64,000 nt of DNA from Corynebacterium sp. NML98-0116 (lineage in GTDB: Bacteria > Actinomycetota > Actinomycetes > Mycobacteriales > Mycobacteriaceae): NCBI RefSeq assembly GCF_001767255.1, contig NZ_CP017639.1:171406-235405 (forward strand), written 5' to 3'. The first letter of the stretch is position 1. The number at the start of each line of letters is the position of its first letter. Shown here in pieces: positions 20,835-30,299 of this stretch. A program made the position numbers and the translations under genes. Under the pieces are notes generated by a model, which saw only the letters and a program-made list of their open reading frames with translations, was not told the DNA's origin and searched no databases.

Positions 20835-22097
20835 CTACCTGAGTGACGAGAAGAGCTGCTCGGCAGCGACCTCGTCCCACAGGATCACGTTGCCGACGTC
20901 CGCGTCCATAAACCCGCCCACCGGGATGGTTTCCGTGTTCAGACCCATGCTGAACGCCAGCCCGATGCGGGCCAGGTTCCATACGTGGTCCTTGCTGCCC
21001 ACGGTGAACATGGCCGGGGCGGTCCACAGCAGTGGCAGCGCCCGGAAGGGGTTGAGCAGCACGCCGGGAGAGAGGATGCGGCTGGTCAGGGCGCCGAGGA
21101 ACTCGCGCTGGCGCCCGACGCGGTCCAGGTCGCCCTGGGCGGTGGCGCGGGTGCGCACGTACCCAAGGCCGGTCGCGCCGTCCATCGTTTGGCAGCCGGG
21201 CTCGACGAACAGGTTGGCCAGCGGGTCCTGGATGGGCTCCGCCACGCAGATTTCTACGCCGCCGACGGCGTCGACGATGTTTGCCAACCCACCCATGCCG
21301 ATTTCCGCGTAGCGGTCCACCCGCAGGCCGGATGCCTGCTCAACGGTCTGGATGAGCAGCTGCGGGCCGCCGTAGGCGAACGCCGCGTTGATCTTTTCCT
21401 GCCCGTAGCCGGGCACGGCCACATAGGAGTCGCGCGGGATGGACACCAGCGTCGCCTTCCCGAACAGCGGCAGGTGCAGCAGCATGATCGTGTCGGTGCG
21501 GGTGGTGCCCAGGTCGCCGCCGGTGCCGAGGCGCGCCGCGTCCTCCTCGCTCAGGCCCGTGCGCGAGTCGGACCCGACGAGCAGCCAGTTCGTGCCCGAG
21601 GTGTTCGCGATGCGCTCGGCGGGCAGGGCGTCGACGCGGGAGAGTCGGGCGTCGACAAGGAAGGTGAGGGCGAGCAGCACCACGAGGAGGGCGGCGAGCA
21701 GACGGCCGCAGCCACCTTTTCGACGCCCCCTCCGCCGCTGCGTGCGCTGCCGTGGGGGTCGCTGTGGCCGCTGCGTGACCTGCATCGGGACGTGCTCGCG
21801 CTCCGGGCGCTGCTGCGGCGGCCTGTGCTGCGCTGGACGTTGCTGCGCCGGGTACTGGCGCGGCCGGTATTCGCGCGGTTCGTAGTCGCGCGGGTTGTAC
21901 TGTCGTGTTTCCTGCGGCTCGCGCCGCTCCGGCCGGATGGCTGGCCGTTCCTGCCAGGCAGGGGGCCGTTGCTGCTCCCGCTGCGGGCGACGCTTCCGGA
22001 TGGGGCGTCCGTAGCGGTCCACGAGCGGTTGGCCGTCCCTGCCAAGCACGAAGTCTTCGAGGTTATCCCGGGGATCGTTGGAATGCGGCGTACTCAT
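20835..22097 (-). CDS. LytR-CpsA-Psr (LCP) family cell-wall glycopolymer ligase
   Basis: This 420-residue membrane protein has a long cytoplasmic N-terminus very rich in Arg, Pro and Gln (residues 1-125), one membrane helix (LLAALLVVLLALTFLVD), then an extracellular LCP domain. Diagnostic stretches are WLLVGSDSR, RTDTIMLLHL, SIPRDSYV, GGVEICV and RTRATAQGDLDRVGRQREFL. In corynebacteria, LCP proteins (LcpA type) attach arabinogalactan to peptidoglycan. This fits the cell-wall theme, but which paralogue it is cannot be told. Its ATG overlaps the stop of the CPBP protease gene by four bases. Confidence 0.9.
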   Translation of the reverse strand: MSTPHSNDPRDNLEDFVLGRDGQPLVDRYGRPIRKRRPQREQQRPPAWQERPAIRPERREPQETRQYNPRDYEPREYRPRQYPAQQRPAQHRPPQQRPEREHVPMQVTQRPQRPPRQRTQRRRGRRKGGCGRLLAALLVVLLALTFLVDARLSRVDALPAERIANTSGTNWLLVGSDSRTGLSEEDAARLGTGGDLGTTRTDTIMLLHLPLFGKATLVSIPRDSYVAVPGYGQEKINAAFAYGGPQLLIQTVEQASGLRVDRYAEIGMGGLANIVDAVGGVEICVAEPIQDPLANLFVEPGCQTMDGATGLGYVRTRATAQGDLDRVGRQREFLGALTSRILSPGVLLNPFRALPLLWTAPAMFTVGSKDHVWNLARIGLAFSMGLNTETIPVGGFMDADVGNVILWDEVAAEQLFSSLR

Positions 22098-22789
22098 GGC
22101 AACAGTGTAGACGGCAGGAGTGGGTAGGCGAGAAAAGCGACGGCGTCGATAAGGAAGTGTGCGAGGATGAGTGGCCAGACTTTGCCGGTGCGGTGGTAGT
22201 AGTAGGCGAAGACGGCGCCCATCGCGAGGTTGCCGAAGCCCGCGGAAACCCCCTGGTAGAGGTGGTAGGAGCCGCGCAGGATCGCGGAGGCGGCGATCGT
22301 GGCGGGTACCGACCAGCGCATCTGCCGCAGCCGGGTGCAGAGGTACATCACCACCACGACTTCTTCGGCGAACCCGTTGGCGAACGCCCACAAGAGGGAA
22401 GTGGGGATCTGGACAGCCTCGGTGGTGGGGATGACTACCTTGGACCAGCCGAAGCGCACCGCCCCGATGTAGAGCGCCAGCCCCGGGATGCCGATAAGTG
22501 CCGCGAACCCGGCGCCGCGCAGCCAGTCGCGCCACTTCGGCGCAACCCACGCGGTGCCCAGCAGGTACCACGCCAGGCCACCCCACCCGATAAGCGAAAG
22601 GGCTGAGACCGCCTGGAGCGCCACGTCGAGCCAGCCGATGGAGCTCGCCTGGGAGTAGAGCGTCGTCGATTGCTCGTTGAGGGGCGCCTGCAACAGCGAG
22701 TCGACTAGACGCAGCGCGGCGCGCAGCCCGCTGGCGCCGAAGGTGACGGCCAGCACAAGGAGGACTTCGACGCGGTACCGAGTGTGCAT
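22094..22789 (-). CDS. CPBP family intramembrane metalloprotease
   Basis: This 231-residue protein has about six membrane helices and the three CPBP (Abi/Rce1) motifs: EEVVVVMYLCTRL (the EE...R motif), RGSYHLYQG and LAHFLIDAV. These His and Glu residues form the metalloprotease site. Substrates of bacterial CPBP proteins are mostly unknown. It is the first gene of a two-gene unit with the LCP gene, overlapping by ATGA, and is divergent from pheA with 18 bp between start codons. Confidence 0.87.
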   Translation of the reverse strand: MHTRYRVEVLLVLAVTFGASGLRAALRLVDSLLQAPLNEQSTTLYSQASSIGWLDVALQAVSALSLIGWGGLAWYLLGTAWVAPKWRDWLRGAGFAALIGIPGLALYIGAVRFGWSKVVIPTTEAVQIPTSLLWAFANGFAEEVVVVMYLCTRLRQMRWSVPATIAASAILRGSYHLYQGVSAGFGNLAMGAVFAYYYHRTGKVWPLILAHFLIDAVAFLAYPLLPSTLLP

Positions 22790-22807
22790 GCAGGCTACAG
22801 TAGCCCC

Positions 22808-23698
22808 ATGACAACGATTGCGTACCTCGGCCCGGCGGGAACGTTCACGGAGCAGGCCGTCTGGAACTTTGACCTGCCCGACCCGCAGCTTGTGCCTGTG
22901 GATTCCCCGGCGGAGGCGCTCAACGAGGTGCGCGCCGGGCGCGCGGACTACGCGGTGGTTGCGGTGGAGAACTCGGTTGACGGCGCGGTCACCGCGACGA
23001 CGGACGCACTGACCGAGGCGCCCGGGGTGCAGATTTACGGTGAGACCGAGCTGGAGATCGCCTTCGCAATCATGACGCGCCCCGGTGCTTCACTTGTCGA
23101 CGCCACCCGCTTCGCCACCCACCCCGTGGCCTACCAGCAGGTCAAGCGCTGGATGGCCGACCACGCCCCGAACGCGACCTTCCACCCGACGACATCGAAC
23201 GGCGCCGCGGCGCAGCTCGTCGCTGAGGGGGAGGCGGACGTGGCCGCGGCCCCGGAGCGCGCGGCGGAGCTGCTCGGGCTCGAGGTGCACGCGCGCGGCG
23301 TGGCCGACTTGTCCACGGCGCGGACGCGCTTTGTGCTGGTTGGTCCGTCCGGGAAACCAACGCCGCGTACAGGCAACGATAGGACGTCGATCGTGTTCCA
23401 GACCCCGAACGAGCCTGGCACCCTGGTGGCGGCGCTGCAGGAGTTCGCGTTCCGCGGCGTGCACCTTTCCCGTATTGAGTCACGCCCAACACGCAAGGAG
23501 CCGAACACGTACTCCTTCCACGTGGACATCGTGGGGCATATCGACGACACCGCCGTGGCGGAGGCGCTGCGGGCTGTGTACCTGCGGTCCTCGCAGATTA
23601 CGTATCTGGGGTCGTGGCCGTGCGCGCAGCAGGCCACGTGGCCCAGCGGCAACCCGCGCCTGGCGGAGGCCCAGGCATGGGTGGACGGGCTGCGCTAA
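22808..23698 (+). CDS. pheA: Prephenate dehydratase
   Basis: This 296-residue enzyme converts prephenate to phenylpyruvate in phenylalanine synthesis. The catalytic domain begins MTTIAYLGPAGTFTEQA and has VENSVDGAVTAT and the TARTRFVLV motif near residue 178. A C-terminal ACT domain follows, with ESRPTRKEPNTYSFHVD, the phenylalanine feedback site. There is no chorismate mutase domain, as usual in actinobacteria. ATG 22808 was chosen because it begins the conserved fold. Convergent with the zincin gene. Confidence 0.95.
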   Translation: MTTIAYLGPAGTFTEQAVWNFDLPDPQLVPVDSPAEALNEVRAGRADYAVVAVENSVDGAVTATTDALTEAPGVQIYGETELEIAFAIMTRPGASLVDATRFATHPVAYQQVKRWMADHAPNATFHPTTSNGAAAQLVAEGEADVAAAPERAAELLGLEVHARGVADLSTARTRFVLVGPSGKPTPRTGNDRTSIVFQTPNEPGTLVAALQEFAFRGVHLSRIESRPTRKEPNTYSFHVDIVGHIDDTAVAEALRAVYLRSSQITYLGSWPCAQQATWPSGNPRLAEAQAWVDGLR

Positions 23699-23714
23699 GC
23701 AGGGATAGCTTCGG

Positions 23715-24065
23715 CTAACCCCAGCCGAGTTCGTGCAGCTCGTGCTCCTCGAGCCCGAAGTAGTGGCCGACCTCGTGGAGGACGGTCACCTTTACTTCGT
23801 GGCGCAGTTCTTCTTCGTCGCTGCACATCGCCTCGAGTGCGTCCTTGTACACGAATACCGCGTCCGGCAGGAACCCGCTGTGGTTTGAGTGCTGCTCAGT
23901 AAGGGGGATGCCCTCAAACAGTCCGAGTAGCATGGGTTCGTCCGGGTTGAAGTCGCGGGCCAGCACCACCATGTTCGTCATGTGGCGGGCGAACTCCTCG
24001 GGGATGGTGTCCAGGGCGTCGTTGATCATCTCCTCGAAGGCGTCCTGGCTGACCGGCTCCATCAT
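23715..24065 (-). CDS. Zincin-like metallopeptidase family protein
   Basis: This 116-residue acidic protein has a C-terminal zinc site HEVGHYFGLEEHEL, the short HExGH zincin motif of the actinobacterial minimal metallopeptidase family. The first half is helical (FEEMINDALDTIPEEFARHM). No signal peptide is seen. Function is unproven. It starts with ATG 24065 overlapping the stop of the septum-formation gene (ATGA), so the two are coupled. Confidence 0.85.
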   Translation of the reverse strand: MMEPVSQDAFEEMINDALDTIPEEFARHMTNMVVLARDFNPDEPMLLGLFEGIPLTEQHSNHSGFLPDAVFVYKDALEAMCSDEEELRHEVKVTVLHEVGHYFGLEEHELHELGWG

Positions 24066-25078
24066 GGTCGGGGCTGCTCCTCCCGAAGCGGGCGGCGCTC
24101 GGGACGCTCCGGTGGCGGGTTGCCGTCGATCTTGAGCACTTCGCGCCCGGCGGTCGCGGACCCGGTCAGGGTAGCGAACTGCCCCTCCGGATTCGAAAAG
24201 ACCAGCGCGCAGTTCACGCTGTGCGAGCCACCCTCCCATGCGGACGGCTTCTGCGTGGTCCAGAACGGCTGCAGCGCGATCTGGTAGAGGTTTTCCTCCG
24301 CGCCCATGTACTTCTGGGCGGCGTCGGTGCATACGTCGCGAAGGTGGTTGTCCTGCTCCTCGATGCTCGGGGTGTGGTCGGGGAAAACCGGTGCGAGGTC
24401 CACCGTGCTGGTGATCTCCATCTGGTGTGGCTCGTTGCAATCCACGCTGCTCAGGCTGGAGGTGCCGTCGATGGCTACGCACTCCCCGGGATTAAAGGTG
24501 CGCGCCTGGTCCTGCTCGGACACGCGGCCCGTGGTCAGGATTGGGGTGCCGTCGCGGTCGGTTTCCTGCAGGCCGCACAGCATGGTGCGGTCACCCTCTT
24601 CCCACGCGGCCGCGGGTGGCAGGATCGGCGCGATGGAGTAGCGCCCGTTCGGGTCGAAGGCGCCGTTGAGGTAGCGCAGGGTTGCGCCTCCGCACAGCTC
24701 CTCGCGCAGCTGTGCCTGGCGGGTCTGGTTCGGCATCGGCGCAGACGGCCCGAACTCGGAGGTGGGATAGGTGGCCAGGTCCTCGCGCGCGGAGATTTCA
24801 AAGCGGTGCTCGAGTGCGCAGTCGGTTTGCTCGAAGGCGGTGATGTGGCCCTCGGCATCGGCTTCCCAGGTCAGGCAGGCGCCTTGGTCCGCCGTGGTGA
24901 ACGGCGCTGGCTTGTTCTTGCTCTGTCGCTTCGGAGTGGACGTCGATACCCCAGATGCATCAGTGCCGCCTTGCGGCGCGGGTGAGGCGTTGTAGGTGTA
25001 GGAGCCGAAGCCGACCGCACCCGCGAGCAGCGCGACGAGAAAGCCGCGCAGCGCTGTTGTCCTGCTAGCCATGTGCAT
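24062..25078 (-). CDS. Septum formation family exported protein
   Basis: This 338-residue protein has an N-terminal membrane anchor (LRGFLVALLAGAVGFGSYTY), a linker of Thr, Ser and Lys, then two copies of a Cys-containing module. The first is ACLTWEADAEGHITAFEQTDC ... ; the second is GECVAIDGTSSLSSVDC with CNEPHQMEI. This repeat is that of the Septum_form family, implicated in actinobacterial division by naming only. The start may be 25078 or the second ATG at 25072. It is followed by the zincin gene. Confidence 0.75.
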   Translation of the reverse strand: MHMASRTTALRGFLVALLAGAVGFGSYTYNASPAPQGGTDASGVSTSTPKRQSKNKPAPFTTADQGACLTWEADAEGHITAFEQTDCALEHRFEISAREDLATYPTSEFGPSAPMPNQTRQAQLREELCGGATLRYLNGAFDPNGRYSIAPILPPAAAWEEGDRTMLCGLQETDRDGTPILTTGRVSEQDQARTFNPGECVAIDGTSSLSSVDCNEPHQMEITSTVDLAPVFPDHTPSIEEQDNHLRDVCTDAAQKYMGAEENLYQIALQPFWTTQKPSAWEGGSHSVNCALVFSNPEGQFATLTGSATAGREVLKIDGNPPPERPERRPLREEQPRP

Positions 25079-25081
25079 TTC

Positions 25082-25830
25082 CTATCCCTCGAGGTTGCGC
25101 AGTACCTGTGTGTGCAGACTATAACGATCCGTCCGGTACACACTGGCACAGTATTCCACACGTGTGCCATGGCTTTGCGCATAGCGCACGATTCGCAGCA
25201 GCGCGCGGTTCGCCGGCACCTCGAGTAACGGGGCGACGGTCGCGCCGGCATTCACGGCGGTCACGGTCTGCTCAGCTTTGGTGATGCCGAGGTTGTAACG
25301 CTTATCGAGTACCTCGTACACCGACGCCTGCAGGTCGTGTTCCAGCAGGTCGGGGACCAGCTCGCCGTTGTACCAGCCGTCGTCGACGGCGTAGGGTTGG
25401 GCGTCGCCAAGCCGGAGGCGACGCAGGTGGATGTGCTCTGTGTGCGGCGGGGTGCCGAAGTACTCAGCGACTTCTTGAGGCGCTGGCGCGCGCTCCGCCA
25501 GCAAAATACTTGACGACGCCACTACGCCCTGCGCCTGCATCTCCTCAGAAAAACTTGCCAGCTGCAGCTTGCTCACCAGCGGGCTCGGCGCCACGAACGT
25601 GCCCTTGCCCCGGACTCGGCGGAGTTTCCCCTGGGCGACGAGATCCCCGATCGCGCGACGCACCGTGATGCGGGAGACGTTATAGGTTTCTTCGAGGGCG
25701 CGTTCGCCGGGCAGCGGGTCTCCTGGAGACAGCTCATTGCGGCAGTACTCTTCGAGGATGATGCGCAGCTGCGCGTGTTTCGGGAGGGGGCCTTCCTGGA
25801 TTTCGGTGGGGGCTGCTCGGGCGTGGACAT
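25082..25830 (-). CDS. GntR/HutC-family regulator, FarR-like, with apparent frameshift
   Basis: A regulator of about 250 residues has an N-terminal GntR winged helix (PLPGERALEETYNVSRITVRR, RRVRGKGTFV) and a C-terminal UTRA ligand domain. Position beside serS matches the FarR-type regulator of C. glutamicum, which affects amino-acid genes; this is inference. The HTH frame has no ATG, GTG or TTG before the domain except deep inside serS (25972). ATG 25830 begins a natural N-terminus (MSTPEQPPPKSRKAP). It joins the HTH frame only by a -1 shift, or one extra base, at the five-G run 25786-25790. It could be a sequencing error, a phase-variable tract or a broken gene. Confidence 0.72.
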
Positions 25831-25918
25831 ACCCCCACCATAGCGCACTGGTTATTACCAGAGCGGGGCGGCGGCGCAGGTGGCGTATGGAGGGGCGGAA
25901 CCGGGTAGAGTTGTGTGC

Positions 25919-27172
25919 GTGATTGATCTGAAATTTCTGCGCGAGAATGCAAACGACGTCCGAGAGTCCCAAACCGCCCGTGGCGAGGATCCCTCCCTCG
26001 TCGATCAGCTGCTAGCGGCCGACGAGCAGCGCCGCGAGGCTATCCAGGCAGCAGATGAGCTGCGTGCGGAGCAGAAGGCCTTCGGCAAGAAGATTGGCCA
26101 GGCTTCCCCGGAGGAGCGCCCGGCGCTGCTCGAGGGCTCGAACGAACTCAAGGCTAAGGTGAAGGCCGCCGAGGCCAAGCAGGCTGAGGCAGAGCAGGCC
26201 GTGCAGGACTTGCAGTACAAGATCCCGAACCCGATCCAGGGCGCACCGGCTGGCGGCGAGGAGGACTTCGTGGTCCTCGAGCACGTCGGCGAGGTCCCGA
26301 CCTTCGACTTTGAGGTGAAGGACCACCTCGAGCTGGGTGAGAACCTCGGGATTATTGACATGAAGCGTGGCACCAAGGTTGGCGGCGCGCGCTTCTACTA
26401 CCTGGTCGGCGACGGCGCCTGGATGCAGCTGGGCATGATGATGCTCGCCGCGCAGAAAGCCCGCGAGGCCGGCTTCAAGGTCATGATCCCGCCGGTCCTG
26501 GTCCGCCCGGACGTCATGCAGGGTACTGGTTTCCTTGACGAGCATGACGAGGAGATCTACTACCTCGAGCGCGACGACCTTTACCTGGTTGGCACCTCTG
26601 AGGTGGCGCTGGCCGGCTACCACACCGACGAAATTATTGACCTCTCGGACGGCCCGCTGCTCTATGCCGGCTGGTCCAGCTGCTTCCGCCGCGAGGCCGG
26701 CTCCTATGGCAAGGACACCCGCGGTATCCTGCGCGTCCACCAGTTCGACAAGCTGGAGATGTTCGCGTACTGCAAGCCTGAGGACGCCGAAGAGATGCAC
26801 CAGAAGCTGCTCGGACTCGAGCGCGAGATGCTCGCCGCAGTCGAGGTGCCGTACCGCATTATCGACGTCGCCGCTGGTGACCTCGGCTCGTCCGCTGCAC
26901 GCAAGTTCGACACCGAGGCGTGGGTGCCGTCGCAAGATACGTACCGCGAGCTGACGTCGACCTCGAACTGCACCACGTTCCAGGCGCGCCGCCTGTCCAT
27001 CCGCTACCGCGACGAGAACGGCAAGACCCAGACCGCCGCCACCTTGAACGGCACGCTCGCGACGACGCGCTGGCTCGTCGCCATCCTCGAGAACAACCAG
27101 CAGGCCGACGGCTCCGTGAAGGTGCCTGAGGCGCTGCGCCCGTGGGTTGGGAAGGACGTACTGGTTCCCTAA
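25919..27172 (+). CDS. serS: Seryl-tRNA synthetase
   Basis: This 417-residue class II synthetase charges tRNA-Ser (and tRNA-Sec where present). The N-terminal long antiparallel coiled coil (residues 1-110) grips the tRNA. The catalytic core shows motif 2 ([21 protein letters not shown]) and motif 3 ([19 protein letters not shown]). I chose GTG 25919 ([13 protein letters not shown]), the conserved start of the family. It is divergent from the FarR-like gene and overlaps the next gene by one base (TAATG). Confidence 0.97.
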   Translation: MIDLKFLRENANDVRESQTARGEDPSLVDQLLAADEQRREAIQAADELRAEQKAFGKKIGQASPEERPALLEGSNELKAKVKAAEAKQAEAEQAVQDLQYKIPNPIQGAPAGGEEDFVVLEHVGEVPTFDFEVKDHLELGENLGIIDMKRGTKVGGARFYYLVGDGAWMQLGMMMLAAQKAREAGFKVMIPPVLVRPDVMQGTGFLDEHDEEIYYLERDDLYLVGTSEVALAGYHTDEIIDLSDGPLLYAGWSSCFRREAGSYGKDTRGILRVHQFDKLEMFAYCKPEDAEEMHQKLLGLEREMLAAVEVPYRIIDVAAGDLGSSAARKFDTEAWVPSQDTYRELTSTSNCTTFQARRLSIRYRDENGKTQTAATLNGTLATTRWLVAILENNQQADGSVKVPEALRPWVGKDVLVP

Positions 27173-27993
27173 TGCGCACGATTGATGGACTGTTTGAAGT
27201 AGCAGACGGCTATACCGCCCCGCGGCCGCACAGCGGTGATATGCAGAACCGCTTCTACCAGCGGATTGTGCGCGCGGCAAAGCGCTACTTCCGGTTCGCC
27301 GGGACGAAGGCGACGGTCCACGGCCTCGAGCACGTCCCGCTGGACGGCGGGGCGATGCTGGCGATCAACCACACCGGCTACCTTGACTTCATGCTGGCGG
27401 GCATTGGCCCGTACCTGCGCGGGGAGCGCCTGGTGCGGTTCATGGCGAAGAAGGAAGTCTTCGGCATTCCGGTGCTGCGGTGGCTGCTGCGCAACATGGG
27501 GCACGTCCCTGTGGACCGCTCGGCGGGCGCCGGGGCTATCGACGCCGCCGTTGCCGCCCTGCGCGAAGGGGCGATCGTCGGCATCTTCCCGGAGGGCACG
27601 ATTTCGCGCTCCTTCGAGATTGCGGACTTTAAGACGGGCGCCGTGCGCATCGCTCGCCAGGCCGGAGTGCCGCTCGTGCCCTGCGTGATCTGGGGCTCCC
27701 AGCGCCTGTGGACCAAAGACCAGCCGAAACGGCTCGGACGCTCGGGCATTCCGGTCATCATCCGCTACGGGGAACCCGTTGCTGTCGACGGCACCGTTGA
27801 AGAAGCCACGGGTAGGCTCAAGGCAGCGATGGAAGCCATGCTGGAGACCACCCGCGCCGAATACGAAACGCGCTTCGGACCCTTCGAGCCCGGCGAGCCA
27901 TGGATGCCGGCCTCGCTCGGAGGGAGCGCACCGACTCTTGAAGAAGCAGCCGAAATTCGCCGAAAAGAACGCGAGGCAAAGAAAGGGAAATAA
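27172..27993 (+). CDS. 1-acylglycerol-3-phosphate O-acyltransferase family protein
   Basis: This 273-residue acyltransferase of the PlsC family probably makes phosphatidic acid from lysophosphatidic acid. The H-x4-D catalytic motif is NHTGYLDF, the substrate motif is FPEGTISRS, and VPLVPCVIWGSQ is the later conserved block. The C-terminal 30 residues are charged. The start codon overlaps the serS stop. The operon serS-plsC-HAD-glpK links to glycerolipid metabolism; an in-frame ATG at 27241 is a weaker alternative start. Confidence 0.9.
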   Translation: MRTIDGLFEVADGYTAPRPHSGDMQNRFYQRIVRAAKRYFRFAGTKATVHGLEHVPLDGGAMLAINHTGYLDFMLAGIGPYLRGERLVRFMAKKEVFGIPVLRWLLRNMGHVPVDRSAGAGAIDAAVAALREGAIVGIFPEGTISRSFEIADFKTGAVRIARQAGVPLVPCVIWGSQRLWTKDQPKRLGRSGIPVIIRYGEPVAVDGTVEEATGRLKAAMEAMLETTRAEYETRFGPFEPGEPWMPASLGGSAPTLEEAAEIRRKEREAKKGK

Positions 27994-27994
27994 C

Positions 27995-28822
27995 ATGAAC
28001 GCCCCCAGCCTGATCATCAGTGACATCGATGGCACATTCCTCAACTCCTACGGACGGGTGACACCTCGTCTGCTGGAGGTCGTCGCGCGGGCTGTGCGCG
28101 GCGGAACCAAGTTCGGGCTGGCCACCGGGCGCCCCCACCGCTGGCTGCTGCCGGTGCTCGAGCAGCTGCCGTTCGAGCCGGTCTGTGTGGCCGCCAACGG
28201 CGCCGTCATCTACGACCCAGAACACGACGAAGTGGTGAAATCCTTCGCGCTGTCCCCGGAGAGTATGCAGGAGACCGTGGAGGTCGTCGAAAAGGTGATG
28301 GGGGAAGCCGACGTGACCGTGGGCTACGGGGTGGAACGGCTGAGCCAGAGCGCGCTCGACCCGGAGGAAGAGTGCTTCCTGATCACGCCGGAGTACAACC
28401 CGGACGCCTGGGACGCCCGCTTCGGCGTCGTCCACGTCGAGGAGCTGCTGGCAGAACCTGCGGCGAAGCTGCTCGTGCGCTGCCCGGACCTGATGGCAGC
28501 AGAGATGTTCGACATGATCGCCCCCGAGATCGACCAGGACATCGCGCACGTGACCTACTCCATGGAGGAGGGGCTGCTCGAGTTCTCGCGCCCCGGCGTG
28601 ACCAAGGCGGCAGGTGTTTCCTACCTGGCGGCCCAATACGGGATCGACCCGTCTCAGGTGGTGGCGTTCGGCGACATGCAAAACGATGTTGAGATGCTGG
28701 CGTGGGCCGGCATGGGCGTTGCCATGGGCAACGCGACGGACGCGGTGAAGGACGCCGCTGATATTGTGACCGCATCGAATGATGAAGACGGCGTGGCACA
28801 AGTACTGGAGCACTGGTTTTAA
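27995..28822 (+). CDS. HAD-superfamily hydrolase, Cof subfamily
   Basis: This 275-residue phosphatase-like protein has HAD motif I SDIDGTFLNSYG (nucleophile Asp), motif II in FGLATGRP, motif III Lys in GVTKAAGV and motif IV GDMQNDVEML. The cap domain is the Cof (IIB) type. It starts one base after the acyltransferase stop with GAAAGGG upstream. The substrate is unknown; sugar phosphates or flavin precursors are usual for the family. Confidence 0.9.
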   Translation: MNAPSLIISDIDGTFLNSYGRVTPRLLEVVARAVRGGTKFGLATGRPHRWLLPVLEQLPFEPVCVAANGAVIYDPEHDEVVKSFALSPESMQETVEVVEKVMGEADVTVGYGVERLSQSALDPEEECFLITPEYNPDAWDARFGVVHVEELLAEPAAKLLVRCPDLMAAEMFDMIAPEIDQDIAHVTYSMEEGLLEFSRPGVTKAAGVSYLAAQYGIDPSQVVAFGDMQNDVEMLAWAGMGVAMGNATDAVKDAADIVTASNDEDGVAQVLEHWF

Positions 28823-28825
28823 CTC

Positions 28826-30286
28826 ATGACGTTGCTGGCGGCTATTGATCAAGGCACAACATCAACCCGGTTCGTAGTCGCCACTACGGGCGGCAAGGTG
28901 ATCGCGCAGGCGCAGTTCGAGCACCGGCAGATCCTGCCGCGCGAAGGCTGGGTCGAGCACGACCCACTCGAGATCTGGCGCAACACGCGCCGCGCCATGA
29001 GCGACGCCGTGGCCAGCGCAGATATCGACGAAGCCGCCATCGCCACTTTGGGCCTGACCAACCAGCGTGAAACCGCCGTCATCTGGGAACGCGCAACCGG
29101 CATGCCCATCTACAACGCCATCGTGTGGCAGGACACCCGCACCTCCTACGACGGCGACGCCACCGAGTTCCAGGCCACCACCGGGCTGCTGCGCAACTCG
29201 TACCCGGCCGGGCCGAAGTGGGCCTGGATCCTCGACCACGTCGACGGCGCCCGCGAGCGTGCTGCCCGTGGCGAGCTGCTCGCAGGCACCATGGATACCT
29301 GGCTGATCTGGAACCTCACCGGCGGCCAGCGCGACCCTGACAACGCACTGCACGTCACCGACGTCACGAACGCCAGCCGCACCCTCCTGATGGACCTGGA
29401 AACCCTCCAGTGGGACCCCGACCTGTGCGAAGCCATCGGCGTGCCGCCCGAAATCCTGCCGGAGATCCGCCCGTCCGTCGGCGACTTCGGCCAGGTCCGC
29501 AACCGGGGTCCGCTGGCCAACGTGCCCATTTGCGGCGTGCTCGGCGACCAGCAGTCGGCGCTCTTCGGCCAAGGCGGCCTCGAAGAGGGTGCTGCGAAGA
29601 TGACCTACGGCACCGGCCTGTTCATGCTGCTCAACACCGGCACCACGCCCACCTTCAGCGAGACCGGCATGCTCAGCACCGTTGCCTACCAGTGCGCCGG
29701 GCAGCCCGCCGTCTACGCCCTGGAGGGCTCCGTCGCGGTGGGCGGATCGCTCATCCAGTGGCTTCGCGACCAGCTCGGGATCCTGCGCACCGCCGCCGAA
29801 TCCGAGAAACTCGCCAGCGAGGTCCAGGACAGCGGCGGTGTCGTCATCGTGCCTGCGTTCTCCGGGCTGTTCGCGCCGCGCTGGCGCCCGGACGCCCGCG
29901 GCGTCATCACCGGTCTGAACCGCTTCGTGGACCGCCGCCACATCGCGCGCGCCGCCCTCGAAGCAACATGCCTACAGACCCGCGAGGTCGTCGAAGCGAT
30001 GGGCGTCGAACTGCGCGAGCTGCGCGTCGACGGCGGCATGACCTCCAACGACCTCCTCATGCAGATGCAGGCCGACATCCTGGGCACCCGCGTCGTGCGC
30101 CCCGGCAACATCGAAACCACCGTCATGGGCGCGGCCTCGGCGGCGGGGATGGGCGCCGGGCTTCTCGACGCTCCACTTTCCCTCGGCACGCCCACAACCT
30201 GGGAAGATACGGCAAACGCGGCGACTCGCGAAGTGCTTGTCGCCGCGTGGGAAGATGCGGTACGCCGTTCCTATAACCTTGCCTAG
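28826..30286 (+). CDS. glpK: Glycerol kinase
   Basis: This 486-residue FGGY-family kinase phosphorylates glycerol to sn-glycerol-3-phosphate. Signatures are [13 protein letters not shown] (phosphate 1 loop), [20 protein letters not shown], the glycerol-binding motif near [14 protein letters not shown] and the adenosine motif [14 protein letters not shown]. The protein is a little shorter than the ~500 residues usual for GlpK. It is the last gene of the serS operon, starting 3 bp after the HAD gene, and is convergent with the amidase gene with only 13 bp between stops. Confidence 0.93.
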   Translation: MTLLAAIDQGTTSTRFVVATTGGKVIAQAQFEHRQILPREGWVEHDPLEIWRNTRRAMSDAVASADIDEAAIATLGLTNQRETAVIWERATGMPIYNAIVWQDTRTSYDGDATEFQATTGLLRNSYPAGPKWAWILDHVDGARERAARGELLAGTMDTWLIWNLTGGQRDPDNALHVTDVTNASRTLLMDLETLQWDPDLCEAIGVPPEILPEIRPSVGDFGQVRNRGPLANVPICGVLGDQQSALFGQGGLEEGAAKMTYGTGLFMLLNTGTTPTFSETGMLSTVAYQCAGQPAVYALEGSVAVGGSLIQWLRDQLGILRTAAESEKLASEVQDSGGVVIVPAFSGLFAPRWRPDARGVITGLNRFVDRRHIARAALEATCLQTREVVEAMGVELRELRVDGGMTSNDLLMQMQADILGTRVVRPGNIETTVMGAASAAGMGAGLLDAPLSLGTPTTWEDTANAATREVLVAAWEDAVRRSYNLA

Positions 30287-30299
30287 CCGCTAGCCGTTG

